A stretch of DNA of 46,224 bases from an uncultured Maritimibacter sp. (GTDB lineage Bacteria > Pseudomonadota > Alphaproteobacteria > Rhodobacterales > Rhodobacteraceae): contig CAJXYS010000025.1 of the NCBI GenBank assembly GCA_913063035.1, positions 1 through 46,224 of the forward strand, read 5' to 3'. A model generated the notes under the pieces. The model made no database searches and was not told the origin of the DNA. It saw only the letters and a program-made list of their open reading frames with translations. This document shows positions 14,173 to 22,604 of this stretch, piece by piece. Positions within the stretch are counted from its first letter, which is position 1, and every line of letters starts with the position of its first letter. The translations under genes and the position numbers were made by a program.

Positions 14173-15092
14173 CAGCCCCGGTTCCGCCGGTCCTGATCCT
14201 GCTGGCGCTCGGGGCCGGCTGGGGCATCACCCAGCCGCTGGCAAAGATCGCGGTCTCGGAGGGCTACCGGCATTTCGGCATCATCTTCTGGCAACTGGTC
14301 ATCTCGGCGCTGGTTCTGGGCGTGATCGCCCTGCTGCGCGGCCAGCGCCTGCCGATGACCCCGCGCCACCTGAGGCTTTATCTCGCCATCGCGTTCCTGG
14401 GGACGATCCTGCCGAATTCCGCCTCTTTCCAGGCGGCGCGGTTCCTGCCGGCGGGAATCCTGTCGATCCTGATCTCGCTGGTGCCGATGTTCGCGCTGCC
14501 CATCGCGCTGGGCTGGCGGCTGGAGCGGTTCAGCTGGCGGCGGCTGGCCGGGATCCTCTGCGGCGCGGGGGCGGTCGTGCTGATCGTCGGGCCGGATGCC
14601 AGCCTGCCCGACCCGGCGATGGCCGTCTACGTGCCGCTGGCGATGATCGCCCCCTTCTTCTACGCGGTGGAGGGCAACTATGTGGGGCGCTTCGGCACGC
14701 TCGATATCGGCCCGCTGCGCACGCTCCTCGGTGCGGCGCTGGTCGGCGTGCCGGTGGCGGCGGCGCTGGCGCTGGGCACGGGGCAGTTCATCGACCCGCG
14801 CGGGCCCTGGGGCGCGCCGGATCACGCGGTGGTCGCATCGTCGGTCATCCATGCCCTCGTCTATGCGGGCTATGTCTGGCTGGTGGGCCGGGCCGGGTCG
14901 GTCTTCGCCGCGCAGGTGGCGTATCTCGTGACGCTGTCCGGCGTGCTCTGGGCGATGCTGCTGCTGGGCGAGCGGTACGCGGGCTGGGTCTGGGCGGCGC
15001 TGGCGCTGATGCTGGCGGGGCTGTTCCTCGTGCAGCCGCGGCCCCGCGACGCGGTTGCCGCCATCCGACCGGCGGGGCAGGATGCGGGCTGA
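14169..15092 (+). CDS. DMT-superfamily (EamA) transporter
   Basis: A 307-residue membrane protein with about ten hydrophobic helices in two EamA repeats (helices 1-5 up to about residue 140, then 6-10). Typical marks are the initial GAGWGITQPLAKIAV, ARFLPAGILSILISLVPMFALPIAL at the end of repeat one, and LVGRAGSVFAAQVAYLVTLSGVLWAMLLLGERY in repeat two. The GTG start at 14169 overlaps the upstream stop as GTGA, so it is translationally coupled to the phosphoesterase gene. The family exports small metabolites and amino acids; the substrate is unknown. Confidence 0.88.
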   Translation: MTAPVPPVLILLALGAGWGITQPLAKIAVSEGYRHFGIIFWQLVISALVLGVIALLRGQRLPMTPRHLRLYLAIAFLGTILPNSASFQAARFLPAGILSILISLVPMFALPIALGWRLERFSWRRLAGILCGAGAVVLIVGPDASLPDPAMAVYVPLAMIAPFFYAVEGNYVGRFGTLDIGPLRTLLGAALVGVPVAAALALGTGQFIDPRGPWGAPDHAVVASSVIHALVYAGYVWLVGRAGSVFAAQVAYLVTLSGVLWAMLLLGERYAGWVWAALALMLAGLFLVQPRPRDAVAAIRPAGQDAG

Positions 15093-15110
15093 GGCAGAAG
15101 GGGCGCGGCG

Positions 15111-16889
15111 ATGATCGACCTGTCCGGCATAGCGATGGCAGAGCCGATCCTGGCGCTGGCGGTCGTGGCCGCGATGTTCACGCTCTTCGTGCGCGAGGTC
15201 TATCCGACCGAAGTGGTGGCGCTGGCCGGCGTGGCGGTGATGCTGTTCCTCGGCATCCTGCCCTACGACACCGCGCTCGACGTGTTGTCGAACCCGGCGC
15301 CCTGGACCATCGCGGCGATGTTCATCGTCATGGGCGGGCTCGTCAGGACGGGCTCGCTCGACTGGTTTACCCAGCACGCGGAGCGCTGGGTCGGCACGCG
15401 CCCGGTGATGGCGCTCGGGGCGCTGCTGGGCTTCGTGATCGCGGCCTCGGCGTTCGTGTCGAACACGCCCGTCGTCGTGGTGATGATCCCGGTCTTCGTC
15501 CAGCTGTCCCGGTCGCTCGGCGTCTCTGCCTCGAAGCTTCTGATGCCGCTCAGCTACGCGGCGATCCTGGGCGGCACGCTGACGCTGATCGGCACGTCGA
15601 CGAACCTGCTGGTCGACGGCGTGGCCCGCACGCATGGCATGGACCCCTTCACCATCTTCGAGGTCACGCCGCTCGGGCTGGTCCTCGTTGCCTGGGGAAT
15701 GCTCTACCTGGGGCTCGTCGGGCGTCACCTCCTGCCCCGGCGTGAGACCATGGCCAACCTGCTCTCGGACAAGTCGAAGATGAAATACTTCACCGAGGTC
15801 GCCGTGCCGGAAGAGTCCGAGCTGATCGGCCAGCCGGTGCGCGAGGTCGATCTCTTCCGCCGCGAGGGCGTGCGGCTGATCGACGTGTTGCGCGGCGACG
15901 CGTCGCTTCGGCGGGATCTCTCGGGGGTGACGCTGGAAGCGGGCGACCGGGTGGTGCTGCGCACCGAGATGTCGGAGTTGCTGGGCCTGCAGCAGAACAA
16001 GAACCTGCGCATGGTCGACAAGCTGTCCTCCGTCGAGACCACGACCGTCGAGGCGCTGATCTCCCCGGGCTGCCGGATGATCGGGCGCTCGCTCGGGTCG
16101 CTGCGCCTGCGGCGGCGCTACGGGGTCTATCCGCTGGCGGTGCACCGGCGGAACCAGAATATCGGTCGCCAGCTCGACGATCTCGTCGTGCGGGTGGGCG
16201 ATACCCTGCTGCTCGAGGGGGCGCCGGAGGACATCCAGCGCCTGGCCGCGGACATGGACATGGTCGATATCGCGCAGCCCTCGGCGCGCGCCTATCGCCG
16301 CGGCCACGCGCCGCTGGCGCTGGGGGCGCTGGCCATGATCGTGGTGCTGGCCGGGCTCGGGGTCGCGCCGATCTTTTTCCTGGCTCTGGCCGCGGTGGCG
16401 CTGATCCTGCTGACGCGCTGCATCGATGCCGAGGAAGCCTTCGGTTTCATCGACGGGCGGCTGCTGGCGCTGATCTTCTCGATGCTGGCCATCGGCGCCG
16501 CGCTCGAGGCGTCCGGGGCCGTCAGCCTGATCGTGGAGGCGGTCAGCCCCTACCTGATGGGCCTGCCGCCCTGGCTGATCGTCTGGGCGATCTACCTGCT
16601 GACCTCGGTGCTGACGGAGCTGGTCTCGAACAACGCCGTCGCGGTGGTGGTCACGCCGATCGCCATCGGGCTCGGCGCGGCGCTCGGCGTCGATCCGCGG
16701 CCGCTGGTGGTGGCGGTGATGGTGGCGGCCTCGGCCAGCTTCGCGACGCCGATCGGCTACCAGACCAACATGATGGTCTATGGCCCGGGCGGCTATCGCT
16801 TCACCGACTTCCTGAAGATCGGGATCCCGCTCAACCTCTCGGTCGGCATCGTCGCAAGCCTCGTGATCCCGCTGATCTGGCCGCTCTGA
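15111..16889 (+). CDS. SLC13-family (DASS-like) transporter with TrkA-C domains
   Basis: A 592-residue carrier. Five or six N-terminal helices include the family signature SNTPVVVVMIPVF followed by LMPLSYAAILGGTLTLIGTSTNLLVDG; a cytoplasmic middle (about residues 215-390) contains two TrkA-C/RCK-C-like domains (EESELIGQPVREVDL and SPGCRMIGRSLGSLRL); C-terminal helices carry the second signature SNNAVAVVVTPIAIGL and TPIGYQTNMMVYGPGGYRF. Homologues take up sulfate, dicarboxylates or other anions with Na+ or H+; the substrate is unassigned. It is a clear paralogue of the 29623 gene in length and layout. It follows the DMT gene by 18 bases. Confidence 0.9.
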   Translation: MIDLSGIAMAEPILALAVVAAMFTLFVREVYPTEVVALAGVAVMLFLGILPYDTALDVLSNPAPWTIAAMFIVMGGLVRTGSLDWFTQHAERWVGTRPVMALGALLGFVIAASAFVSNTPVVVVMIPVFVQLSRSLGVSASKLLMPLSYAAILGGTLTLIGTSTNLLVDGVARTHGMDPFTIFEVTPLGLVLVAWGMLYLGLVGRHLLPRRETMANLLSDKSKMKYFTEVAVPEESELIGQPVREVDLFRREGVRLIDVLRGDASLRRDLSGVTLEAGDRVVLRTEMSELLGLQQNKNLRMVDKLSSVETTTVEALISPGCRMIGRSLGSLRLRRRYGVYPLAVHRRNQNIGRQLDDLVVRVGDTLLLEGAPEDIQRLAADMDMVDIAQPSARAYRRGHAPLALGALAMIVVLAGLGVAPIFFLALAAVALILLTRCIDAEEAFGFIDGRLLALIFSMLAIGAALEASGAVSLIVEAVSPYLMGLPPWLIVWAIYLLTSVLTELVSNNAVAVVVTPIAIGLGAALGVDPRPLVVAVMVAASASFATPIGYQTNMMVYGPGGYRFTDFLKIGIPLNLSVGIVASLVIPLIWPL

Positions 16890-16916
16890 GCCGGCGAAAG
16901 CGCTTGCGCCAATCGG

Positions 16917-16955
16917 TTTGCAAAGGCTAGGCAGGACATCGGCAAATCCGCAAAG
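16917..16955 (+). promoter_or_regulatory. Putative PccR (ScfR) autoregulatory sites
   Basis: TTTGCAAA at 16917-16924 is a perfect copy of the core recognised by short-chain fatty-acyl regulators of the RamB/PccR type. A degenerate pair of GCAAA half sites (GCAAATCCGCAAAG, 16942-16955) lies between it and the start codon at 16973. The same core appears twice before pccB at 33722-33774. Autoregulation is known in this regulator family; the binding here is inferred. Confidence 0.6.
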
Positions 16956-16972
16956 CCGGGGTGTGGCAGGGC

Positions 16973-18376
16973 ATGGCGACACAGAAACTCTATGCAGGCG
17001 TGAAGCTGCGCGAGACACGGGTGCGGCTGGGGCTGACCCAGAAGGATTTCGCCGGCAAGCTCGGCGTTTCGCTGCCCTACCTCAACCAGATGGAGAACAA
17101 CCACCGCCCGGTCTCGACCGGCGTCGTGCTGGCGCTGGCGCAGGAATTCGGCTTCGACGTGACCGAGCTTTCCACCGGGGATGCCGAGCGCATGGTCACC
17201 GACATGCGCGAGGCGCTGGCCGACCCGGTCTTCGGCGAGGCCACGCCGCCGCTGGCCGATCTGCGGCTGGCGGCGTCGAACGCGCCGGCGCTGGCGCGGG
17301 CCTTCCTGGAACTGCACCGGGCGTATCGCCAGACCCATGAGCGGCTCGCGTCGCTCGACGAGGCGCTGGGCCGCGAGGACAGCGCCATCGCGCCGTCGCC
17401 CTGGGAAGAGGTGCGCGACTTCTTTCACTATTGCGACAATTACATCGACGCGGTGGACCGCGCCGCCGAGCGCGTGGCGACGAGCCTCGCCGCGGACGGC
17501 GAGGGCGGGCCGGCCGCCTGCATGGCCTATCTCGCGGCACGGGGGGTGACGGTGCGCCTGGCCGATGGGCCGGTGCTGCGCCGCTACGATCCCGCGCGGG
17601 CGGAGCTGACGCTGGCGGCGCGGACCGCGCCGGCGACGCAGCATTTCCAGCTTCTGCACCAGATCGCGCTGCTGACGCAGGCGGATCTGCTCGACGCGAC
17701 GCTGGACTTCGCCCGTTTCCAGTCGGAAGAGGCGCGCGACATCGCCAAGATCGGGCTGGCCAATTATTTCGCCGGCGCGGCGCTGCTGCCCTACACCGCC
17801 TTCCTGGAGGCCGCCCAGGACTGCCGCCATGATCTCGAGGTGCTGGCCGACCGGTTCGGGGCCTCGATCGAACAGGTGGCGCACCGGCTCTCGACCCTGC
17901 AGCGCCCCGGCGCCAAGGGGGTTCCCTTCTTCTTCGTCCGCGTCGACCAGGCCGGGACCATCACCAAGCGCCACTCGGCCACGCGGCTGCAATTCGCGCG
18001 GTTCGGCGGGGCCTGCCCGCTGTGGAACGTGCACCGCGCCTTCGAGACGCCGGGCCAGTTCCTGCGCCAGCTGGCCGAGACGCCGGACGGTGTGCGCTAT
18101 CTCTGCCTGGCGCGTGACGTGTCGAAGCCCGGCGGCAGTTTCAAGGCACCGGTGCGGCGCTACGCCATCGGCCTCGGCTGCGAGGTGCGCCACGCCGGCG
18201 CGCTGGTCTATGCCGACGATCTCGATATCGGCAACATCGCCGCCTTCGAGCCGATCGGCATTTCCTGCCGTATCTGCGAGCGGGTGAATTGCCACCAGCG
18301 CTCGGTCCCGCCGCTGGAGCGGCCGCTGCGCGTGGATCATGATGAGCGGGGCGTGCTGCCCTACCGGATCGACTGA
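16973..18376 (+). CDS. pccR: Short-chain fatty-acyl transcriptional regulator (PccR-like, XRE/ScfR family)
   Basis: A 467-residue regulator. Residues about 8-63 form an XRE-type helix-turn-helix (RLGLTQKDFAGKLGVSLPYLNQMENNHRPVS). The middle carries an IrrE/DUF955-like segment (TQHFQLLHQIALLTQADLLD... ARDIAKIGLANYFAGAALLP), and the C-terminal DUF2083-like domain ends with a cysteine cluster ISCRICERVNC (Cys432, 435, 440). This is the layout of RamB, MccR and Rhodobacter PccR, which sense short-chain acyl-CoAs. ATG 16973 is chosen over GTG 16961, although its ribosome site is weak. TTTGCAAA sites upstream of this gene and of pccB support control of propionyl-CoA assimilation. Confidence 0.85.
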   Translation: MATQKLYAGVKLRETRVRLGLTQKDFAGKLGVSLPYLNQMENNHRPVSTGVVLALAQEFGFDVTELSTGDAERMVTDMREALADPVFGEATPPLADLRLAASNAPALARAFLELHRAYRQTHERLASLDEALGREDSAIAPSPWEEVRDFFHYCDNYIDAVDRAAERVATSLAADGEGGPAACMAYLAARGVTVRLADGPVLRRYDPARAELTLAARTAPATQHFQLLHQIALLTQADLLDATLDFARFQSEEARDIAKIGLANYFAGAALLPYTAFLEAAQDCRHDLEVLADRFGASIEQVAHRLSTLQRPGAKGVPFFFVRVDQAGTITKRHSATRLQFARFGGACPLWNVHRAFETPGQFLRQLAETPDGVRYLCLARDVSKPGGSFKAPVRRYAIGLGCEVRHAGALVYADDLDIGNIAAFEPIGISCRICERVNCHQRSVPPLERPLRVDHDERGVLPYRID

Positions 18377-18390
18377 CAGAGGAGAGAGGC

Positions 18391-19401
18391 ATGACCGCAA
18401 CCCCGAACCGCCGCGTCGTCCTGGCCGAGCGACCCAAAGGCGTGCCGGAACCGCGCCATTTCCGCGTCGAGGAGCTGGACCCGGTGCCGCCCCGCGACGG
18501 CGAGGTTCTGGTGCGCGTCTCGCACTGGTCGGTGGACCCCGCGATGCGCGGCTGGGTCAACGACGTGCCCAACTACCTGCCGCCGGTCGCGATCGGCGCG
18601 GTGATGCGCAGCTTCGCCGTGGGCGAGGTGGTCGAGAGCCGTCATCCCGGCTTCGCCCCGGGCGAGGTGGTGACCGGCATGCTGGGCTGGCAGCGGATGG
18701 CCACCGTTCCGGGCGAGGCCATCGACCGCAAGGTGGCCGAGAGCGACCTGCCGCCCTCTCTGGCGCTGGGAATACTGGGTCTGAACGGGGTGACCGCCTA
18801 TCTGGGGCTGACCACGGTGGCGGATCCGCAGCCGGGCGAGACGGTCGTGGTCTCCACCGCCGCCGGCGCGGTCGGGTCGGCCGTGGGCCAGATCGCCAGG
18901 GCGCTCGGCTGCCGGGCCGTCGGGATCGCCGGTGGGCCGGAGAAGGTCGCGCTCTGCCGCGAGGCCTATGGCTATGACGCGGCGCTCGATTACAAGGCCG
19001 GCGGGCTCGATGCGGGGCTGGCCGCGGCCTGTCCCGACGGCGTCGACGTCTATTTCGACAATACCTGCGGGCCGATCTCGGACAGGGTGATGGGCCACCT
19101 GGCGCAGAACGCGCGGGTCGTGATCTGCGGAACCGCCGCGATCACCGACTGGGATCCGCTGCCGCAGGGGCCGCGCGTCCACCGCCAATTGCTGGTCAAG
19201 AGGGCCCGGATGCAGGGCTTCCTGGCCTTCGATCACAAGGATCGCTACGCGGAAACCATCGACAGGCTCGCCGGCTGGGTCCGCGACGGCACCCTGACCT
19301 GGCGCGAGCATGTCTTGGACGGCGCCGAGGCGGCGCGGGATGCCATCGGGATGCTCTACCGCGGTGAGAACACCGGCAAACTGATCGTCGCCGTCGACTG
19401 A
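18391..19401 (+). CDS. NADP-dependent MDR-family oxidoreductase
   Basis: A 336-residue medium-chain dehydrogenase/reductase of the zinc-free CurA/prostaglandin reductase type. Visible marks are RVSHWSVDPAMRGWVND (residues about 47-63), the Rossmann segment VVVSTAAGAVGSAVGQIARALGC and the VDVYFDNTCGPISDRVMGHLAQNARVVICG block. The catalytic zinc ligands of alcohol dehydrogenases are missing, as expected. It would reduce an activated double bond of an enone using NADPH. It starts 14 bases after the regulator gene behind GAGGAGAG, so may share its transcript. Confidence 0.88.
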   Translation: MTATPNRRVVLAERPKGVPEPRHFRVEELDPVPPRDGEVLVRVSHWSVDPAMRGWVNDVPNYLPPVAIGAVMRSFAVGEVVESRHPGFAPGEVVTGMLGWQRMATVPGEAIDRKVAESDLPPSLALGILGLNGVTAYLGLTTVADPQPGETVVVSTAAGAVGSAVGQIARALGCRAVGIAGGPEKVALCREAYGYDAALDYKAGGLDAGLAAACPDGVDVYFDNTCGPISDRVMGHLAQNARVVICGTAAITDWDPLPQGPRVHRQLLVKRARMQGFLAFDHKDRYAETIDRLAGWVRDGTLTWREHVLDGAEAARDAIGMLYRGENTGKLIVAVD

Positions 19402-19473
19402 GCCCGCCGTTTTGGCGATTGATCCGGTCGCAGGGCGCGGCTATCCAGATCGAAACGAAACGGGGAGAGCCGC

Positions 19474-19950
19474 ATGGAACTCAAGGGAAGCCGCACCATC
19501 GCCGCCGATCGCGCAACGGTCTGGGCCGCGCTGAACGATCCAGAGGTGCTGAAGGCCTGCATCCCCGGATGCCAGGAGCTGACCGGCTCGCCCGAAGAGG
19601 GCTTCGAGGCGGTGGTCAAGCAGAAGGTCGGCCCGGTCAAGGCGACCTTCAAGGGCCAGGTGGAGCTGTCGAACGTCGAGCCGATGGAAAGCTACACCAT
19701 CTCCGGCGAGGGCAAGGGCGGCGTGGCCGGGTTCGCCAAGGGCGCTGCCGACGTGGCGCTGGCCGATGCCGAGGACGGCGGCACGGAACTGACCTACGAC
19801 GTCGAGGCGAAGGTGGGCGGCAAGCTCGCGCAGCTGGGCTCGCGGCTCATCCACGGTTTCGCCACCAAGATGGCCGACCAGTTCTTCGAGAATTTCAAGG
19901 ACGAGGTCGAAGGCGCCGGCGCCAAGGCGGACGCCGGCGAAGAGGAATAG
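19474..19950 (+). CDS. CoxG-like SRPBCC-domain protein
   Basis: A 158-residue protein with a START/SRPBCC hydrophobic-pocket fold. It begins MELKGSRTIAADRATVWAALNDPEVLKACIPGCQEL, the signature of CoxG (carbon monoxide dehydrogenase subunit G-like) proteins, and continues with the EAVVKQKVGPVKATFKGQVEL and TELTYDVEAKVGGKLAQLGSRLI strands and a C-terminal helix (KMADQFFENFKDEV). No CO dehydrogenase genes are in the window, so a role in CO oxidation is not implied. ATG 19474 follows GGGGAG. Membrane association as in CoxG is possible, but there is no C-terminal hydrophobic anchor. Confidence 0.85.
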   Translation: MELKGSRTIAADRATVWAALNDPEVLKACIPGCQELTGSPEEGFEAVVKQKVGPVKATFKGQVELSNVEPMESYTISGEGKGGVAGFAKGAADVALADAEDGGTELTYDVEAKVGGKLAQLGSRLIHGFATKMADQFFENFKDEVEGAGAKADAGEEE

Positions 19951-19969
19951 CCCGACGGGGCGGGCCGGA

Positions 19970-20209
19970 TCAGGCGGCGCTGAGCGCCCGCCAGATTTCG
20001 TCTTTCAGGGCCATGCGCTTCTTGCGCATCTCTTCCTCGTGCAGTTGCTCGGTCGGCTCGACGTTCGTCTCTGCCCGGTGCACCGCGCGGTTGATCTCGT
20101 GATACTCGTCCACGAGCTTCGCGAAATGCGCGTCCGAGGTCTTGAGCGCATGGATCTTCTCGGCGTATTCGGGAAATTCCTCGGACAGTTCGTGCGGCGT
20201 ATGGGACAT
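19970..20209 (-). CDS. YdcH/DUF465-family small protein
   Basis: A 79-residue, fully helical and highly charged protein: MSHTPHELSEEFPEYAEKIHALKTSDAHFAKLVDEYHEINRAVHRAE, then a short linker and a second helix with EEEMRKKRMALKDEIWRAL. That two-helix coiled-coil hairpin is the DUF465 family (YdcH, SlyX-like in shape). The start at 20209 follows AAGGAG. The function is unknown in the family. A good FNR-type box with a -10 at class II spacing lies upstream, so induction at low oxygen is predicted. The hemerythrin gene lies directly upstream on the same strand. Confidence 0.88.
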   Translation of the reverse strand: MSHTPHELSEEFPEYAEKIHALKTSDAHFAKLVDEYHEINRAVHRAETNVEPTEQLHEEEMRKKRMALKDEIWRALSAA

Positions 20210-20232
20210 GCGTTTCTCCTTGGGTGTCTGTT

Positions 20233-20281
20233 CCGTCCGACCCTAGCCAGTCGTCCGGGGCCGAACCTTGATCCGGGTCAA
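20233..20281 (-). promoter_or_regulatory. Putative FNR-type box and promoter of the DUF465 gene
   Basis: TTGATCCGGGTCAA at 20268-20281 (minus strand TTGACCCGGATCAA) matches TTGAT-N4-ATCAA at 9 of 10 bases, the best of the three such boxes in the window. A minus-strand TAGGGT at 20245-20240 predicts a start at 20233 and places the box centre at exactly -41.5. It lies just past the end of the hemerythrin gene, so it gives the DUF465 gene its own promoter. Confidence 0.6.
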
Positions 20282-20282
20282 A

Positions 20283-20858
20283 TCAGCCGTGCAGATCGGG
20301 GCCGTGTTTCAGGATGACCGGCACCACCAGGTCCTCCTCGTCCACGAGGTGGCGGTCGAGAAAGGGCGCGAAGCCGCCGAGCGCGGCATGGAGCCGGCCG
20401 GTGTCGTCGGTGGCGTCGCCCGCGCCGAGGCCCCGCAGCACCGCGTTCGCGGCATCGGCCAGGGCGTTCAGGTGGCCGTCCAGCGCGTGATGATCGGCGT
20501 CGAGCAGCTCGAACCCGGCCGCCAGCCGGGTCTCCCGTCCCGAGAGCATGGGGAAATACTGGTGATCCTCGATCATGTGGTGGCCGTGTAGCTCGTTGAG
20601 GAACATGCCCCCCAGCCGCGACAGGCGCTGGCCATAGGCGCGCGGCGCGATCCGGCGGTCCAGCATCGCCTCGGCGTCGGTCTGCAGCCGGGCGAGGATC
20701 TCGCGGAACATGAGGTGGCGCTCCAGCCAGAAGCGGGTCAGCCCGTCGAAATTCGGGTGGCTTTCCCAGCTTTCCCGCGGGTAGTCCTCCAGCAGGACGC
20801 GCAGCGCGTCCGGCAGGCCGGTGCGGGTTTCGAGCGTCTTGGAGGGTCCTTCGGTCAC
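20283..20858 (-). CDS. Hemerythrin domain protein
   Basis: A 191-residue helical protein with the histidine pattern of the hemerythrin HHE family: ERHLM (His48), LHGHHMIEDHQYFPML (His91/93/94, Glu97, His99), DADHHALDGHL (His123/124/129) and DRHLVDEEDLVVPVI (His170, Glu174). These can bind a di-iron centre that carries oxygen or senses or scavenges NO. The only reasonable start is GTG 20858, preceded by a weak GGCGG; no ATG is available. It ends 2 bases from the FNR-type box of the DUF465 gene. A cytoplasmic, oxygen- or NO-related role is likely. Confidence 0.85.
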   Translation of the reverse strand: MTEGPSKTLETRTGLPDALRVLLEDYPRESWESHPNFDGLTRFWLERHLMFREILARLQTDAEAMLDRRIAPRAYGQRLSRLGGMFLNELHGHHMIEDHQYFPMLSGRETRLAAGFELLDADHHALDGHLNALADAANAVLRGLGAGDATDDTGRLHAALGGFAPFLDRHLVDEEDLVVPVILKHGPDLHG

Positions 20859-20899
20859 CCGCCAAGAGCTATCCGCCCGGCGCGCGGTGTCAATGCCCC

Positions 20900-22561
20900 T
20901 CAGCGCTGGGCGGTGCGCCAGTCCGGGTGAATCCACGGCGCGTCGTTGGCCGGGGGCAGGGGGGTGCGGCCCAGGACGTGATCGGCGGCTTTCTCGCCCA
21001 CGAGGATCGAGGGCGCGTTGATGTTGCCGTTGGTGATCCGCGGAAACACCGAACTGTCGGCCACCCGCAGCCCGTCGACGCCGATCACCCGGCATTCCGG
21101 GTCGACCACGGCCCGCGGATCGTCGCGGCGGCCCATCTTCGCCGTGCCGCAGGGGTGGTAGGCGCTTTCCACGTGCTCGCGCACGAAATCGTCCAGCGCG
21201 TCGTCGGATTGCACCGCGTCACCGGGCTGGATCTCGTGGCGGACATAGGGCGCGAAGGCCGGCTGGGCGAAGAGCTCGCGGGTCAGCCGGATGCAGCGGC
21301 GGAAATCGATCCAGTCCTGCTCCGTGCTCATGTAGTTGAAGAGGATCCGCGGCGCCTCGGCCGGGTCGGCGCTGCGCAGCGTCACCGCGCCGCGCGAGGG
21401 GCTCCGCATCGGGCCGACATGGGCCTGGAAGCCGTGCCCCTCGGCGGCGGCCTTGCCGTCGTAGCGCACCGCGAGCGGCAGGAAGTGATACTGGATGTCG
21501 GGGTAATCGACCCCGGCGCGCGAGCGGATGAACGCCGCGCTCTCGAACTGGTTGGAGGCGCCGAGACCGGTGCCGGTGAAGAGCCACTGCGCCCCGATGA
21601 GCGCCTTGCCCAGCAGGTTCCAGTAGCGGTAAAGCGTGATCGGCTGCGCCGCCGCCATCTGGATGTAAAGCTCCAGGTGGTCCTGCAGGTTGCGCCCGAC
21701 GCCGGGACGGTCGGCGACCACCTCGATCCCATGCTCGGCGAGGTGCCCGGCCGGACCGATTCCCGACAGCATGAGCAGCTTCGGCGTGTTGATCGACGAG
21801 GCGGCCAGGATCACCTCGCGGCGGGCGCGGACGGTCTCGACCCGGCCGCCGCGTTCGATCTCGACGCCAGTGGCGCGGCCGTCCTCGATCACCACGCGGC
21901 AGGCGAGACCGCGCAGGAGATCGCAGTTGGCCCGCTTGAGCGCCGGTTTCAGATAGGCATTCGCCGCCGACCAGCGCCGGCCGCGCCAGACGGTCTGTTC
22001 CATCGGGCCGAAGCCTTCCTGCTTCTCGCCGTTGTAGTCGCCCGTCACCTCGTAGCCGGCCTGCCGCCCGGCCTCGACGAAGGCCGCGTGCAGCGGGTTG
22101 TTCCGCGGCCCGCGCCCGACATGGAGCGGGCCGTCGGTGCCGCGCCAGGCCGGGTCCCCGCCCTGGCCGCCGGCATGCCAGTTTTCCAGCCGCCTGAAAT
22201 AGGGCAGCACGTCGGCGAAGCCCCAGCCGTCGGCGCCGGCCTCTGCCCAGTGGTCGTAGTCGCGCGCATGGCCTCGCACATAGACCATCCCGTTGATCGA
22301 CGAGGAGCCGCCGATCACCTTGCCGCGCGGGCAGGCGAGCCGCCGCCCGCCCAGATGCGGTTCCGGCTCGGAGCTGTAGCCCCAGTCGTAGCGGCGCATG
22401 TTCATCGGGTAGCTGAGCGCCGCGGGCATCTGGATGAAGGGCCCGGCATCGGTGCCGCCATGCTCGATCACCAGCACGGAATGACGGCCGTCCTCCGACA
22501 GCCGGTAGGCCATGGCGCAGCCCGCGCTGCCTGCGCCCACGATCACGAAATCGGCTTCCAT
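20900..22561 (-). CDS. betA: Choline dehydrogenase
   Basis: A 553-residue GMC oxidoreductase. The N-terminal [20 protein letters not shown]-like fold (residues 3-21) binds FAD, then [28 protein letters not shown] (GMC signature 1) and [20 protein letters not shown] (signature 2). The C-terminal [13 protein letters not shown] contains the catalytic His region. Length and motifs fit BetA, which oxidises choline to betaine aldehyde and can oxidise the aldehyde further. ATG 22561 follows AGGAG. It is the last gene of betI-betC-betA; betB, usual in this operon, is missing. Confidence 0.92.
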   Translation of the reverse strand: MEADFVIVGAGSAGCAMAYRLSEDGRHSVLVIEHGGTDAGPFIQMPAALSYPMNMRRYDWGYSSEPEPHLGGRRLACPRGKVIGGSSSINGMVYVRGHARDYDHWAEAGADGWGFADVLPYFRRLENWHAGGQGGDPAWRGTDGPLHVGRGPRNNPLHAAFVEAGRQAGYEVTGDYNGEKQEGFGPMEQTVWRGRRWSAANAYLKPALKRANCDLLRGLACRVVIEDGRATGVEIERGGRVETVRARREVILAASSINTPKLLMLSGIGPAGHLAEHGIEVVADRPGVGRNLQDHLELYIQMAAAQPITLYRYWNLLGKALIGAQWLFTGTGLGASNQFESAAFIRSRAGVDYPDIQYHFLPLAVRYDGKAAAEGHGFQAHVGPMRSPSRGAVTLRSADPAEAPRILFNYMSTEQDWIDFRRCIRLTRELFAQPAFAPYVRHEIQPGDAVQSDDALDDFVREHVESAYHPCGTAKMGRRDDPRAVVDPECRVIGVDGLRVADSSVFPRITNGNINAPSILVGEKAADHVLGRTPLPPANDAPWIHPDWRTAQR

Positions 22562-22604
22562 CACTCTTCTCCTGCGCCGTCGTCCACCCGCGTGCCCGCG
22601 CCCG

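Noticed and set aside
16961-16972. GTG 16961 as start of the PccR-like regulator
   Set aside because: It adds only four residues (MWQG) with no family support and no ribosome site. ATG 16973 also has a weak site, so the choice is not certain.
13974-17018. 1014-codon open frame on the minus strand
   Set aside because: It lies opposite the phosphoesterase, EamA and SLC13 genes, and its translation is dominated by Arg, His, Asp and Gln without domain motifs, as expected for the antisense shadow of GC-rich genes.
19474-19950. CoxG-like protein as evidence for carbon monoxide oxidation
   Set aside because: No coxL, coxM or coxS genes are in the window, and SRPBCC proteins of this type occur in many unrelated contexts.
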